From Nemophila menziesii (Eukaryota; Streptophyta; Magnoliopsida; Boraginales; Hydrophyllaceae): DNA of 64,000 nt. Position numbers and translations under genes: made by a program. Position 1 is the stretch's first letter. Each line of letters opens with the position of its first letter. The stretch spans positions 21,849,620-21,913,619 of the forward strand of contig JARWIR010000021.1 in NCBI GenBank assembly GCA_029959085.1, given 5' to 3'. The notes below the pieces were generated by a model, which searched no databases, was not told the DNA's origin, and saw nothing but the letters and a program-made list of their open reading frames with translations. This document shows positions 42,858-54,700 of the stretch, piece after piece.

Positions 42858-43759
42858 AAAGTGATGATACTTAGGTACAATGAATGAATCTCTTTGTAGC
42901 TAAGAAAGAAAATACACGGTTTGTGTAGAGATAGAGAAGGAAAAACAAACAATTTTCTGAGTGGAGTTTTTAGTTTGATGAAAAGATGTATATGTACATT
43001 TGTTGTGCATGTGGCGCTATCATGGTGTGTGTGATCTATTATGTGTATGTTTTTTTTTCGTTTGTGAATTTGTAATCTTTGTATGATTATAAACATTCTA
43101 GATACGTTCTACTCTAATTTTTTAAACTTTGTTTACTTGCTTGATATTTAGTTGAATCTTTTTTTAATTACTTTGGTGCATGATGCACTATGCTTGACTA
43201 TATAGTTTTGACTTTTAGGTTTATATCAATCATATGCAGAATTGCTTTACTGTGGTGAAACAATCAGAGAGATAAGGGATTCTTTGTTACAATTTTTTGT
43301 TATTGTTGCCAAATCAGCAGAAGTTTTTCATTTCATAAATGGTATAAAGCTAATAGCTATATAAAAATTAAAATTATATGTGTATATAACAGAAGGATTA
43401 CGAAAAAGGTCTACATATCAACAAGATCACCCGGTTGATTTTATATTCCAAGGTCAAAAATAATTTCTACTTTGGATTATTGTTCGGTATTTTCTTCCCA
43501 ATGTATCGTTTGTCAGTGTAGTGTATCCTGGACTGGGGGAGAGCGTGAATAGGGATAATAAGTCTCATTGTGGAATACATATTCAGTGGGATATTAACTC
43601 AAACATGATTCTAACTTGTGATGGATATAACTAGGCGAAGGTTATAGAAATATGTGCACTTGATTCATGTTTTCATGAAGATCGTTACGCTAGAGAAGGT
43701 TACAGAAATATTTCTCCCATGAATTGATTTTGGCCTTACTTGAGCAAGCCTTGTTTTCT
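42858..43759. other. 3' flank of the MATH-BTB gene, no gene seen
   Basis: The 3' untranslated region probably extends a few hundred bases (42858-43100). The remaining AT-rich sequence shows no domain-bearing frame, TIR or LTR that I can recognise. Confidence 0.5.
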
Positions 43760-43915
43760 TCAATGATTATTGCCATACTTGTGCTCTCCGACAAAGTTTA
43801 ATGGAACATGACGTTGATCAAGAACCCCTTCAAAGTTAAGAATCTTCTCTACAGAATAGATGTTATCCAGAAACTCATCTGCCTGCAATCCTCCAACAAA
43901 TTCAGGAACATCAAC
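43760..43915 (-). pseudogene. Ty3/gypsy gag fragment
   Basis: The minus strand reads VDVPEFVGGLQADEFLDNIY followed by SVEKILNFEGVLDQRHVPLN and a stop. This matches the start of the Ty3/gypsy Gag domain (V-x-I-P-x-F-x-G ... E-F-L-D-W ... V-E-K-x-F). Conserved Trp residues are lost. Only about 52 codons remain; no LTR or pol is close by. Confidence 0.65.
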
Positions 43916-43925
43916 CTAAAAAACT

Positions 43926-44122
43926 CAACTTCTCATTTGTTGTCACCTAGAATTTGACTACGAGAAAACGAGTTATGACCATAATCTTTGTCCACGGTAT
44001 TAGAATCATTACCTTGTTGTAACCTAAACCTTAACTTCACATTTGTTGTCATCTTGTAGAACTTGACTAGGAAAAAACGAGTAATGAGCATAATCTTTAT
44101 CCATGGTATTAGAATCATAGCA
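43926..44122. repeat. Imperfect tandem duplication, period about 106 bp
   Basis: CATTTGTTGTCA...TTGACTA.GA.AAAACGAGT.ATGA.CATAATCTTT.TCCA.GGTATTAGAATCAT appears at about 43934-44009 and again at about 44040-44116. The copies differ at roughly one base in ten. No function is suggested. Confidence 0.75.
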
Positions 44123-44902
44123 AGAGTAGCAATAGCACATCTTATAGGCATCGTTTCCAAGATATCAATTTTTGAATACCGATTGATATAGAAACATGCA
44201 TAGTGAGAAAAGAACACGAAATTGAAAGAATAGAGCTCAATACGTTTCTTTAAGAATTCATAAGGTGCATTCAAATGGCGAAACAAGGTCTTTAAATAAT
44301 ACAAAATGTAAAACCCTAATGGCCAAAAATACAAACCCCTAAAATAAAATATTAAAAACGATCTAAAAGTTACTTAAAGAAAACTCGAAACGTAAAACAG
44401 GTGATTTTGGATGAAGAACCCATTCATTGGCCCCGTGAGACCCAAAACACTCAAAAAGATATATATTATACATCGCATTACGAGAAAGTATGCGAAAACC
44501 CTCCCGAAAATTTCTAAAAACCTTCATAACGGATTTCCAAACTTTTGGATAATGCAAACTAGCCCATATGTTCACTGTATCAGTTGGGCCGTAGTAAAGG
44601 GGAGGGTTTGTGCTACGGAGAACAATAATATATATTTCCAATTAAGAAAATAATAAGTGATATTTTTAGGTAATCATAAGATTCGATATAAACATAGATA
44701 AATGGAAATATCATAACAAAAACATTGTACATTTATTGTCAAACCACATAGACTAGGATCCACTTTCATAGAGGTTGAGTTGTCTTGTTACTAAACCAGA
44801 GATAGAATGTAAAAGATAGAGCAATCCATAACTTTGCAATCATTTTATTCAAGACTATAACCATTAAGAAATTAAGTCCTTTAAGCTTTGGGTACTTTTT
44901 GT
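44123..44902. other. Intergenic, nothing recognised
   Basis: Between the tandem repeat and the 3' end of the hydrolase gene. The last 200 bp probably contain the 3' untranslated region of that gene (minus strand). Short frames on both strands show no motif. Confidence 0.5.
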
Positions 44903-46443
44903 TTACTTGATATATTTAATAAACCAATCTAACATTTCCTTGTGAGCTTCTTCAGCAGCTTTCACAACCTTTTCATCTTCTACATTGTACCTCACTGTCC
45001 ATCCATGACTCATACCCCAAAAGATTTTCACATACCCTTCAACCTGTTAAACCCAATAACCAAACAACTTTAAAACTAATGTCTAAAGGGTAGAAAAGTA
45101 TTATTAAAGGTACTATATTACCTCAGGTTTAGATGATAAGATTTCTTCAAATTGTTTAAGAAGCTCTGGAGGAGATATTTTGTCTATTTCCGCTCCCAAA
45201 ACAGCTATTGGTGACTTAATCTCTGCAATTAGGTAAATTTAATATAGGGACCAGTAGTGCAATAAACTCAATAATAAAATCTCATACCCTTAAAATCATC
45301 TGTAGTACAAAGTGATGGGTGTAATAAAACCGCAGCTTGAATATGATCAGATTTTCCAAGTTCAACAACTACTTTAGCTGGTAACACAATCAAGAAACTC
45401 TTAAAATATAAAAACATTATTGTAAAAAATAAAAATGTAAGTGTACAAATGAGTTTCGAGTAAAACTAAACTACTATTTTTAGATAAGTATAAAGATCTC
45501 ACCACCCCAGCAAAAGCCTGCAGCTCCAATGGAAGATTTGCCTTGGCTTCTCAAAGCTGCAATAACTGACTTTGCATCCTCGAATCCTTTTCCCTATCAC
45601 AGAGGTATATATGCTTATAATGAGTATTGCAAGGGCTAAAGATGCAATTTACACAATAAGATGGGATTGTTTAAGTGAGGGTGAGAAATAAACCGGAGAA
45701 TGTGAATTTATCCACACAGGTAAAGGTCTTTCAGTGTTTTGAGGATTATATGGATCTTCATTGAAGAAATCAGGAACCACCACATAAAATCCAGCAGCTC
45801 CAACTTTATCAGCAAGTTTCCTTTATCAATCAAGCAATTATTTTCTCAAATTAGATTAATGTAAGAATTTACTCATCTGTATATGTAGAAATGTTAATGT
45901 TACCTCAAATTTGGTGCCTCATAGCCTGCAAATAAAAATTAAATAAACAAGTAAGAAAGCTAACAAGGAAATCTAAGAGCTTCTAATTGTTCGATTATTG
46001 AGGTATCAATAGACCATCGCCCTATTGAATTTAAATATTTAAGAAAAGCTAAAAATTATAATTCTTAGTTCTTTGAAACTGATACACTGGTATAGTAGAA
46101 TAAATTAAAATGGCTATATATTTGTACCCAATATCGTAACGTTAGATTTCAAATTCCACTACTACTTTTAGCATTTTTAGGTGATCCGACCACATTTCTT
46201 CATTCAATCCAATAATTATTTGTAAGAAATCGAAGAAAAGTGAGTATAGGAAAACATGTTAAGCGATAGAAAGAAAGGGGTAAAGTCGGAATTACCAAAG
46301 ACGTCGGAAATGAGGATGAGAGCAAGTTTAGAATCGGAAGGACCGATGACGTAAGACTTGAGACCACCCACTTCCAAAACGGACCCAACTCCACTGCTTG
46401 GGCTCAGAGTTGGTGGCTTCTCGCAGCACTGTTCACCTGACAT
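44903..46443 (-). CDS. Dienelactone hydrolase family protein (endo-1,3;1,4-beta-glucanase-like), 239 aa
   Basis: Seven exons on the minus strand are proposed: 46443-46296, 45925-45904, 45820-45694, 45593-45503, 45377-45288, 45222-45122 and 45043-44903. They join in frame to 239 residues, the normal family length. The alpha/beta-hydrolase triad is visible: Cys in GFCWG, Asp in GAEIDKISP, His in MSHGW. The N-terminus MSGEQCCEKPPTLSPSSGVG and the GFYVVVPDFFNEDPYNP segment are typical of the plant cytosolic group annotated as endo-1,3;1,4-beta-D-glucanase or carboxymethylenebutenolidase-like. The true substrate in plants is uncertain. Exon 2 is only 22 nt. No defects are seen, so the gene is likely functional. 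Confidence 0.94.
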
Positions 46444-46862
46444 GGCTAAGTGGGGAGATGATATAGGGGTATGAGGTGGGTATATTTATCTTCACAATCT
46501 TCTGCCCTGTCGCTTAGTAATAACCACCAACTACAACCCTGAAGTTGATTTTTTTTGTTACTAGTATTCTTCTCTGATGACGACAATGATGAGGTCAAAA
46601 TGAACGGCTTGACTTTTTTTTTTTTTAACGGCTTGACTGATGAATAGAAGAAACAGCGATTTTTGTTAAAAATAAGGGAGTGTTTGTGTGCTCTTAGTAA
46701 AAAAATTAAAATTTATCGATTATAATATGGTACTATAAGGGCTCGAAGTGCTTATTTTGGAGAAAAAATCGTTTTTAGAATAAAATTTAGAATTTAAAAA
46801 AATTATTAAAAATTATTTTAAGTGTTTTTTCAATCATAAAAGTGCTTTTTACAAGCAATTTA
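46444..46862. other. Promoter side of the hydrolase gene and AT-rich DNA
   Basis: A minus-strand ATAAATATA-like stretch near 46480-46492 could be the TATA box of the hydrolase gene. The rest is AT-rich without features that I recognise. Confidence 0.4.
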
Positions 46863-47094
46863 GTGCCCGTTTGGGATTGCTTTTTAAAATAATCACTTAA
46901 AGTGATTTTATATCCATAGCAATATTTTAGACTCTTAAAATCACTTTTAGAAAAAGAACTAGATTAGTGATTATTAAAATAATCACTTAAAGTGATTTTA
47001 GATGTCAAAATATTTTTTAATATTTTTTACAAATAATTTAATTTTAATAAAAAAGCGTTTTTAGCACCAAAATAATCAATCACAAACGGGCTCT
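46863..47094. mobile_element. hAT- or PIF-like MITE (about 232 bp)
   Basis: Ends are imperfect inverted repeats of about 17 bp: GTGCCCGTTTGGGATTG and the complement of CAATCACAAACGGGCTC. The interior repeats AATCACTTAAAGTGATTTTA-like palindromes (46896-47000). The element has no coding capacity. The target duplication is unclear, so I do not fix the superfamily. Confidence 0.6.
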
Positions 47095-47809
47095 TATACT
47101 AAAACACATTAATTTTCTTACCATTAGCCCAACTACATATTTAATCACGTTATAAGGATTATTACGATGATTACACTTCACTGATTCCATCAAATATTCT
47201 TGAATCTCTAGTGCCAATTGTACGGTTTTAGTTTTGCAAGATCTTTGCAAATTCCTGAAAAACGTCTAGAGACATGTCCCATTTTATGGTAAAAAATAGA
47301 TGAGAGAGCCAACACGGTGAGATCTCGGGCAAAACTCTCCAAATCCATTTTTCCCATTTTTTTGGCAGCTACCTAGTTTTGTCTTGGATAATATCTAAGG
47401 TAGTTTTCTCACATTATCTTTTCTCCTTACTTTTTTTTTAATTGAAACATTTTTTTAGCGATGGGGGATTTTGAACACATGGTGGTAATGACTCTTTTCC
47501 GCCTTCGATTTCAAATATTAATTGTATGTCATTTGTAGTAATATGCACGATTTTCTTCCCCAACAAAAGCCACCGCTTTTTTCATTATAGCAAAGGATAA
47601 TGTCCTTAGCGATTTTTTTTTCTTTTTCTTTGATCGTTTTCGTGTGTCATCCATTTCATACATACCTTAAAAAAGCTTGTAAAAAGGTGTTGTATGGCAC
47701 ACATTTATAAATTCACTAGTTAAATACCGTGCCTAAACCCACTTTAATAAAGTCACTCATTTTATTTATTATGAGGGCATGTTGAAATAAATCATAATTT
47801 CTTTGCGGG
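47095..47809. other. Intergenic, nothing recognised
   Basis: AT-rich DNA between the MITE and the next LINE, without frames or repeats that I can name. Confidence 0.5.
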
Positions 47810-47871
47810 TTAGGTGTTCCTAGTCTGTCAGGAAGAAGGCCTCGTGATTTTATGGTGAGATTATCAGTAGC

Positions 47872-48306
47872 TTGAAAGGATCTTTAGCTAAGTGGAAAGC
47901 GAGTACTTTATCATTGGCTGGGCGCATAACTCTTGCCCAATCAGTTCTGAGTGCTAAACTGATGTATATCATGCAAGTGGAGCATCTTCCAGGGTACATT
48001 TGTGATGAAATAGACCAAATTAAGAGAAATTTCATATGGGGTTCCTCGGTAGATCAAAGACGGATCCACTGGGTTGCTTGGGAAGATATTTGCCATCCTA
48101 AGAACGTGGATGGATTGGGTTTTCGTAAAGCGGAAGATATGAATAAGGCATTATTGGGCAAGTTAGGATGGAAGGTACTTCATGACAAGGACACTTTATG
48201 GGTTAAGGCACTGCGTAATAAATATTTCAGGTCGAGTATTCTAACTATGTTAATAGACCTACTAATTCTCATATTTGTAGGGCCATCATGGAGGGTATTG
48301 CCGTAG
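47872..48306 (+). pseudogene. LINE RT C-terminal (thumb) region
   Basis: The frame reads SLAKWKASTLSLAGRITLAQ, then MQVEHLPGYICDEIDQIKRNFIWG and RRIHWVAWEDICHPKNVDGLGF, which are the conserved segments after the RT palm in plant LINEs. It ends at 48306 and the next piece starts in another frame at 48288. The polymerase active site is missing. Confidence 0.83.
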
Positions 48307-48983
48307 TTAGATGGGGATCCCGGTGGTCCTTACAAAACGGTAAGAAGGTTGCTAGCTGGTTAGATGTTTGGTTGGGTAGTATTCTGTTAATTACACCAGC
48401 TCTTCAAGTCATTGAAGGTAGGGATCTTTTTAAAACAATTAGTGAGTTTTGTTTGGCGGATGGTTCATGGGATTGGGAGAGGTTTCAGTCTTTACTTCCG
48501 GTTTCAAAGCTACTGGAGCTTGGGAATATTCAATTTCAGTTAGGTGGGGATAATTCAGATGTATTAATATGGGAAAAAGATATTCAGGGGGTCTTTACAG
48601 TTAAAACCGCTTATTGTGATCAGATACGAGATTCAGTAGCTGATGAGATGAGGTGGAGAAAGATTTGGAAAATTCAGTGCCCACAGAAGGTTAGAGTTTT
48701 GGTTTGGAGAGTTGTTTTAGACAAACTAGCTACTAGTATTAACCTCTTTAATAGGGGTATGGAGGTGTCTAGGTTGTGTATTTGGTGTGGGTTGGAGGAT
48801 GAGAACTCTCTGCATTTATTTAAAGAGTGCCCGGTGTTGAAGGGGTTTTGGAAGAAGGTGAGGAGTATAGGGGCGGCTGAAGGGGCGTGGGAGTTGGTGA
48901 AAGAGTTGGACATGGGTGCTAAATTTAGGGGGCGAGAGGTGAGTAATCGCGGGGATATTTTGGAGGAGGTGTGGTCAGCTTAG
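48288..48983 (+). pseudogene. LINE zinc-binding (zf-RVT) region
   Basis: Contains WGSRWSLQNGKKVASWLDVW, the block WRKIWKIQCPQKVRVLVWRV and the zinc site CIWCGLEDENSLHLFKECP. The frame stops at 48983. Order and spacing equal those in intact plant LINEs. Confidence 0.82.
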
Positions 48984-49482
48984 GAGGAAGCAACTATAGC
49001 GATTCAGAATTCACAGTGTGATCGGTTTCAGCGTGCAGCAGGAGTTTGGCTTATGTTCGCGTGAATCTGCAGCTGGGCGGTGGTAATCGTGGTTGGGTTA
49101 ATTCAGGTTGGGCTAAAGGAGAAAGGTTCATGTCGGGGAGATTTTAGAATCAGGGTAGCGAGGAGCAACAACAATTTTTTTCTAGCAGATTCGTTGAGTC
49201 AAGTTGGGGACAGAATTCTAGTTCAAGCGGAAGACTCGCAGGCCCGAGTTTTAATATGGTGGAACAAGAACATCGTCTCCAGTTTGCTTTTTGCAGGTAT
49301 GCCATGGAATACTTTCTTTATAGAAGTTGTTGCGGTCATTTGGTCAGAAAGGAACGAAAGCATCTTCTGAGGGGGTAGCCCTCCCTCTTTCGAGGGGTTA
49401 GTCAATAAGAGTAAGGAGCTATACGAGAGTGTAGGGTCTGGATTGAAGTTGTAGTAGAATAGCAAGATCCGGAGTTGAGCTT

Positions 49483-49860
49483 GTGAGTTGGTCGAAGCCA
49501 GTTAGTGGTTTAAAACTTAATACAGATTGGAGTTTGAGCAGGTGTAAGTCCAAAGGCGGAGCAGGTGGCGTAATTAGAGATTCGAAGGGGACATGGAGAT
49601 GTGGGTTTTCAAGGAGTCTTCGTAGTAACTTGCCGGTGATTCGTGAGTTGGTGGCATTACATGAAGGTATTTTGCTAGCGGAACAGATGGAATGCATCGA
49701 ACTTCATATTGAAGTTGACTCTGTTGAAGTATTGCAGCTAATTGAGCAAGTGAGCGCAGGGCATGGCCCGGGTTCATAATGGATAGGTAAGATCCAGGAA
49801 AGTTTACGTCTGGGTTCTCTATCAGACACATTTATAGAGAGGCGAATAAATGTGCGGATT
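49483..49860 (+). pseudogene. LINE RNase H fragment
   Basis: The piece has LKLNTDWSLSRCKSKGGAGG (first strand with Asp), ELVALHEGILLAEQM (helix with Glu) and LHIEVDSVEVLQLIEQ (strand with Asp). It ends by frameshift before FIYREANKCADWLT (last helix), which lies just upstream of the MITE at 49885. Confidence 0.78.
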
Positions 49861-49884
49861 GGCTTACGTGATATGTCCTCCACC

Positions 49885-50363
49885 CTATGTTGTAGATCTC
49901 GGTTTCGGGTGCTAGGCGGTCGACCAGGGCCTAGCGCCTAGGAAGGATTACACGGGGCCTAGGCGGAATTATACGTTTTGAATCCTGATGTGTAATTTTG
50001 TATATTTAGTAATATATATGTAGTGATTATAGCAATTTTAACTATTTAAGTCATAAAATTCATCTAACAACACTATAGTAAATATAAAAGTGCTAAAAAT
50101 TAAGTTATAATATCAACTAAAGAATTCTCGAGAATAACAAAAATAACAAAAAGGTCTATGCAGGTATGTTATTCCATTAATCGGCGCCTAGGCGGCCATT
50201 TTTTGTCATTAATCGGTGTCTAGACGGGCCAGACGCCTATTCCACGGCGACTAAGGCGCTAGGAAAAAACGCCTAGAATTTTAACTAGGCGTAAGCGGCT
50301 GAGGGGGGAGTTAACGCCTAGGCGGCGCCTAGACGCGCCTAGGCGGGGAGATCTACAGCATAG
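49885..50363. mobile_element. hAT-type MITE (479 bp) with GC-rich CGCCTAGGCG motifs
   Basis: Inverted ends CTATGTTGTAGATCTC and GAGATCTACAGCATAG (one mismatch) are flanked by a perfect 8-bp direct repeat CCTCCACC at 49877-49884 and 50364-50371, the TSD length of hAT elements. Both subterminal parts contain many copies of the palindromic core GCCTAGGCG, whereas the middle is AT-rich. There is no ORF. It sits inside the 3' end of the LINE, so it is younger than that insertion. Confidence 0.9.
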
Positions 50364-50550
50364 CCTCCACCAAAGGGTCCTTTACTCCCGTTTTAAGGAT
50401 CCTCCGGATGATATTTGACATTTACTTACCAAGGACAGACTTGGGTGGAAGATTCATCGGCTTATCTTCAGCCCAGAACTTGAATCAATATTTTGTAATT
50501 AGTATTTGTATTTCACGGTCCTAGTGGCCTCCATTGTAAACAAAAAAACA

Positions 50551-51771
50551 TTAATAATGGAAAAACAGATAGTAGATAGAGATTAAATGAGCAAAATATT
50601 ATGTTGTAATAGTTTGAGATTACATGAGCAATATATCTAATTTTTCAAAAAAAGTAATAGTTATTAGTATATGAAAAAATAAATATGATCTCGTGATGTA
50701 TAATAATCCGACAGAGTAAACAGGTCTTTTAGATTTTACATTAATTACAATAGAGTATTATAAAGTAGAAATCATTGGCGCGTGAAAAATAAAAAATAAA
50801 ATCATTGGTGTAAGAAAATTAAATAAAATATCATTGGCATAGAAACAAGAAATAAAAGATCATTGACTTTATACATTTTTCTTATGGAGATACGGAAACA
50901 AACTTAACATTATATGCACAATAACATATATAAGTATTCTACATGAAAATAAATAAGACATATTTAAAAGTCTTTAGCATTTAACATCCCAAAAAATATA
51001 TCACCTAAAATAATACTAATATAAAGCAAAAATCTAGCATGTATTGACCTTATACTATTAGACTAATTTACACTCCCAACTAACGAATTTATACTAGTAC
51101 TAAATAATCAATCCATACTACTTATGACCTCGAACCTATAAAATTAGGTATGCATCTTCAATTTATACTAGTACTAAATAATCATAATTTTTCTGACTTT
51201 CAAACAAAAGTTACATACTTTACTAATTATTCAGCTTCTTATTTCATAAATTACAATCTATTCAATTACTCACATAATAATACACCTAACTACGAGGTTT
51301 TCAATCCATAACATAAATTACAATCTCTTCCACAACATAAATAGAAAACATTCACTAGGTTTGCATATAATTAAAAAATTTAACTTGTTTCAATATTAGC
51401 AGTAAAAAGATAATTACCAAGTCTACACTATTAAATACTAAAAATTACAAATTAATCATCAATCGATCAAACTAAAAAAGAAATTAAATTAAAAATATTA
51501 AACCACTAAACTCTTTTTAAGCATAATTTTTATTTATTAATTGGTATAATTTATAATGAGGAGGTTTTAAAACTTAAAATTTGTTATAGTATTTTTTTTT
51601 CATTATCTCAATTTTTATTTCTATCTAATATTTTTTTTTGAAATAAGTAAATGGATAATCCACCATCTATTCCCAATTGTTTTATTTGACTACTAACAAT
51701 TTTGAAATAACATACTGCACGCACCAAATCAATAGAGATCTCTCCTGAAGAAAAAAAAAGGTTACCGCGAC
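50551..51771. other. AT-rich upstream region of MED33 with minor repeats
   Basis: No coding region is seen. Four imperfect copies of a roughly 36-bp unit with ATCATTGG occur at about 50768-50865, and TTTATACTAGTACTAAATAATCA occurs twice (about 51090 and 51163). The MED33 promoter should lie toward the right end, but I could not single out a TATA box. Confidence 0.5.
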
Positions 51772-54700
51772 ATGACTGTATGGGACAGCGTGACGGAGCT
51801 GACGAAAACAGCTCAAATTGAAAACTCCGACCCGTTAATGTGGGCGTTGCAGCTCTCATCTACTCTCACAACCGCCGGCGTATCTCTGCCGTCCACTGAC
51901 GCCGCCGATTTCCTTGTTTCTCACATTTGCTGGTCTAATAATAACGCTATTGCTTGGAAGTTTCTCGAGAAGGCTCTCACTCTTCGAATAGTCCCTCCTT
52001 TGCTCGTTCTCTCTCTTCTCTCCACCAGGTTCTTACACTCTTTTCGCTCTTTAAACTCATACTTCTGTTTAACCTCGTATTATTCAATTCGATATCTATT
52101 GCAGTTCTGCAATTTAAGCAACCGATACTCATTTGTATGTATCTATTGTTTGTAATTTGATTTGTAATGTGTTTCCCATTAGTGTTTGTGCTTGTTTCGA
52201 TTATTAAAAGTGCTTGTGGTAGCTAAAGTATTTGTCACTGTAATACTATCCTGAATTGACATTTTTTGTATTCTCAATTTGTTTACAGGGTAATTCCAAG
52301 ACGGAGAAGCTATCCTGTGGCATTTAGGCTTCATATGGAACTAATTAAGAGATACACTTTCTCATTACCATCTATGATTAATGGTCCAAACTATGACAAG
52401 TACAATCCTAACCTTTTCTTCTTCTTAGTATTTGATACAATATATAGCATCTAACTTGTTTGTTTAAATGACAGGATAATGAAATCAATCGATGATACAC
52501 TTTGTCTTTCTCAGATCTTTGGAACTCAAGCTAATGAACCCGGGGTTCTTATAGTTGAATTTATTCTTTCACTTGTATGGCAATTACTTGATGCATCTCT
52601 CGATGATGAAGGTTTAATAGAACTAACCTCTGATAAAAAATCTAACTGGCCAGTTAAAACTCAAGATATGGAAATAGATAACTTAACAGAAAATCATGAC
52701 AGAATGTGCAAATCAAATACTATAATGGCAATTGAATTAGTTGGAGAATTTTTCCAAAACAAAATGACTTCTAGGATCCTTTACTTAGCACATCGAAACT
52801 TACCCAATCATTGGGAATCCTTTATACAAAATCTAAAACTAGTTTGCGCAAACTCATCAGCTTTAAGAAGTTCAAAAGTTATATCTCCAGAGATTCTATT
52901 ACAATTAACATCTGATACACGTAGATTTAGACCTAGAGAAGGAAAATCAATTTCACAACAAAAGTTTCATACAGTTATGGCTTCAGCACTTCAATGGCAT
53001 GGAGCTAATTGTTCAACACCTTGGCTTCCTATTGATCTTTTTCTAGAAGCTACTATGGATGGTTCACAAGTTGCACCTACTAGTGCTGCTGAAACTCTTA
53101 CTGGTACACTTTTTATTCCATTTCATCGAGAAAATTCCATTTTTAGGCCATTACAAACGTATTAAAAGTACCATATTTAGACCAAACCTATTCAAAAGTA
53201 CCATTTTTCGGCCATTTCACTAATTTTTTAAGATATTTCATAGATTTTAAGGGCAATTTGGGCATTTCAAATAAACTATATCTTTATTTGACCACATCAG
53301 ACACTAGTAACTCTATTTGAAGTGTCCAAATTGCCTTTAAATGCTATGAAATATCTCACTGAATTAGTGAAATGTCCTAAAAATGGTACTTTTAAACGTT
53401 AGGGCTAAAAATGGTTTATTATAAATATATGAAGATATACATAAGCTTAACCATAACGTGTATTATATATGCAGGTCTAGTTAAGGCTCTTCAGGCAATA
53501 AATCGAAGCAGTTGGCACGATACATTTCTTGGATTATGGGTTGCAGCTTTACGTCTTGTTCAAAGGGTAAGGACCCAATAACAAATTATTTTATATATTT
53601 TTATTTTCATCATGTCCTATAATAAAGCTCTAGAACTGTTTTAAACTTGTTGTAGGAACGAGATTCATTTGAAGGACCTGTACCTCGTATAGACATATGT
53701 TTATGCTTGTTATTTTCTATTACAACCCTTGCGATTCTCAATATTATCGAAGAAGAGGAGACTCTTATTGTGAATGAAGGTGAAAATCAAAGAAATCGAA
53801 GACAAGATTTAATTTCAAGCTTACAAAAATTAGATGATTACGAAGGTTTATTAAGTCCACCACCACCTATTTGTTCAATAGCTAATCAAGCTGCTGCAAA
53901 AGCAATGATGTTTCTTTCAGGTTTACCACTTGGTAATGGATACCTTGATGGTGTTACCTTAAATGAAATGGCTATAAATTGTTGTAAGTAGTTTTCGTTT
54001 CTTGTATGTTATGTGGGACCCATTTTTTTATGATTTTGATGATTTGCAGCTGGGAATTTGCGACATTTGATTGTTGAGGCTTGTATTGCAAGAAATCTTG
54101 TGGACACGTCAGCGTATTTGTGGCCTGGTTATGTTAGAGGTCGTAGTAACCAGATACCTCGTAGCATTTCTACTCAAATACCTGTCTGGTCAACATTAGT
54201 CAAAGGATCGTCCTTGACTCCTTCATTGATTAGTGCTTTGACCTCTACTCCAGCTTCAAGGTAAATAAGCTTAACAGTGAAAATGCTAGCTTTTTTTACT
54301 TGCTCAAGATTCAATGTTTTGACTTGTGAAATGTTGTTACAAGTAAGAGTCAAAAGTATGAAACATAAATATTTTCAAAAAAATGAATTAAATCTGAAAA
54401 GAATTGAAGACAAAATAGATAGGTGATGGTTATAAATTATAATAAAGTCCTTAGTTTTTCTTAGTAATGGCCTTTCGGTTAAGGTATATTCTTAACAGAA
54501 GAGAGGTATATTATATCAGATGCTCTTTTTTCATTTTCTTTTTTTTGTAAGTATACTGAAATTAAACTCGTGTATTTGATGGAAGCTTAGGAGAAATTGA
54601 GAAAATATACGAAATTGCCCTCAATGGTTCAGATGATGATAAAATATCTTCCGCTACAATTCTTTGTGGGGCTTCTCTTTATCGTGGTTGGAATATACAA

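Larger units (their letters stand above)
47810..50550 (+). mobile_element. 5'-truncated LINE, different family, interrupted by a MITE
   Basis: Plus-strand pieces match LINE ORF2 from the end of the RT to RNase H: GVPSLSGRRPRDF near 47815, the block at 47872-48306, the zinc region at 48288-48983 and RNase H at 49483-49870 plus its continuation after the MITE. The tail is probably the A-rich end near 50540 (AACAAAAAAACA). The family differs from the LINE at 34-40.8 kb in sequence and base composition (less AT-rich). No clear target duplication was seen. Confidence 0.82.

Noticed and set aside
43933..44334. 133-codon minus-strand ORF as a gene
   Set aside because: It runs through the tandem duplication and has no domain or start context.
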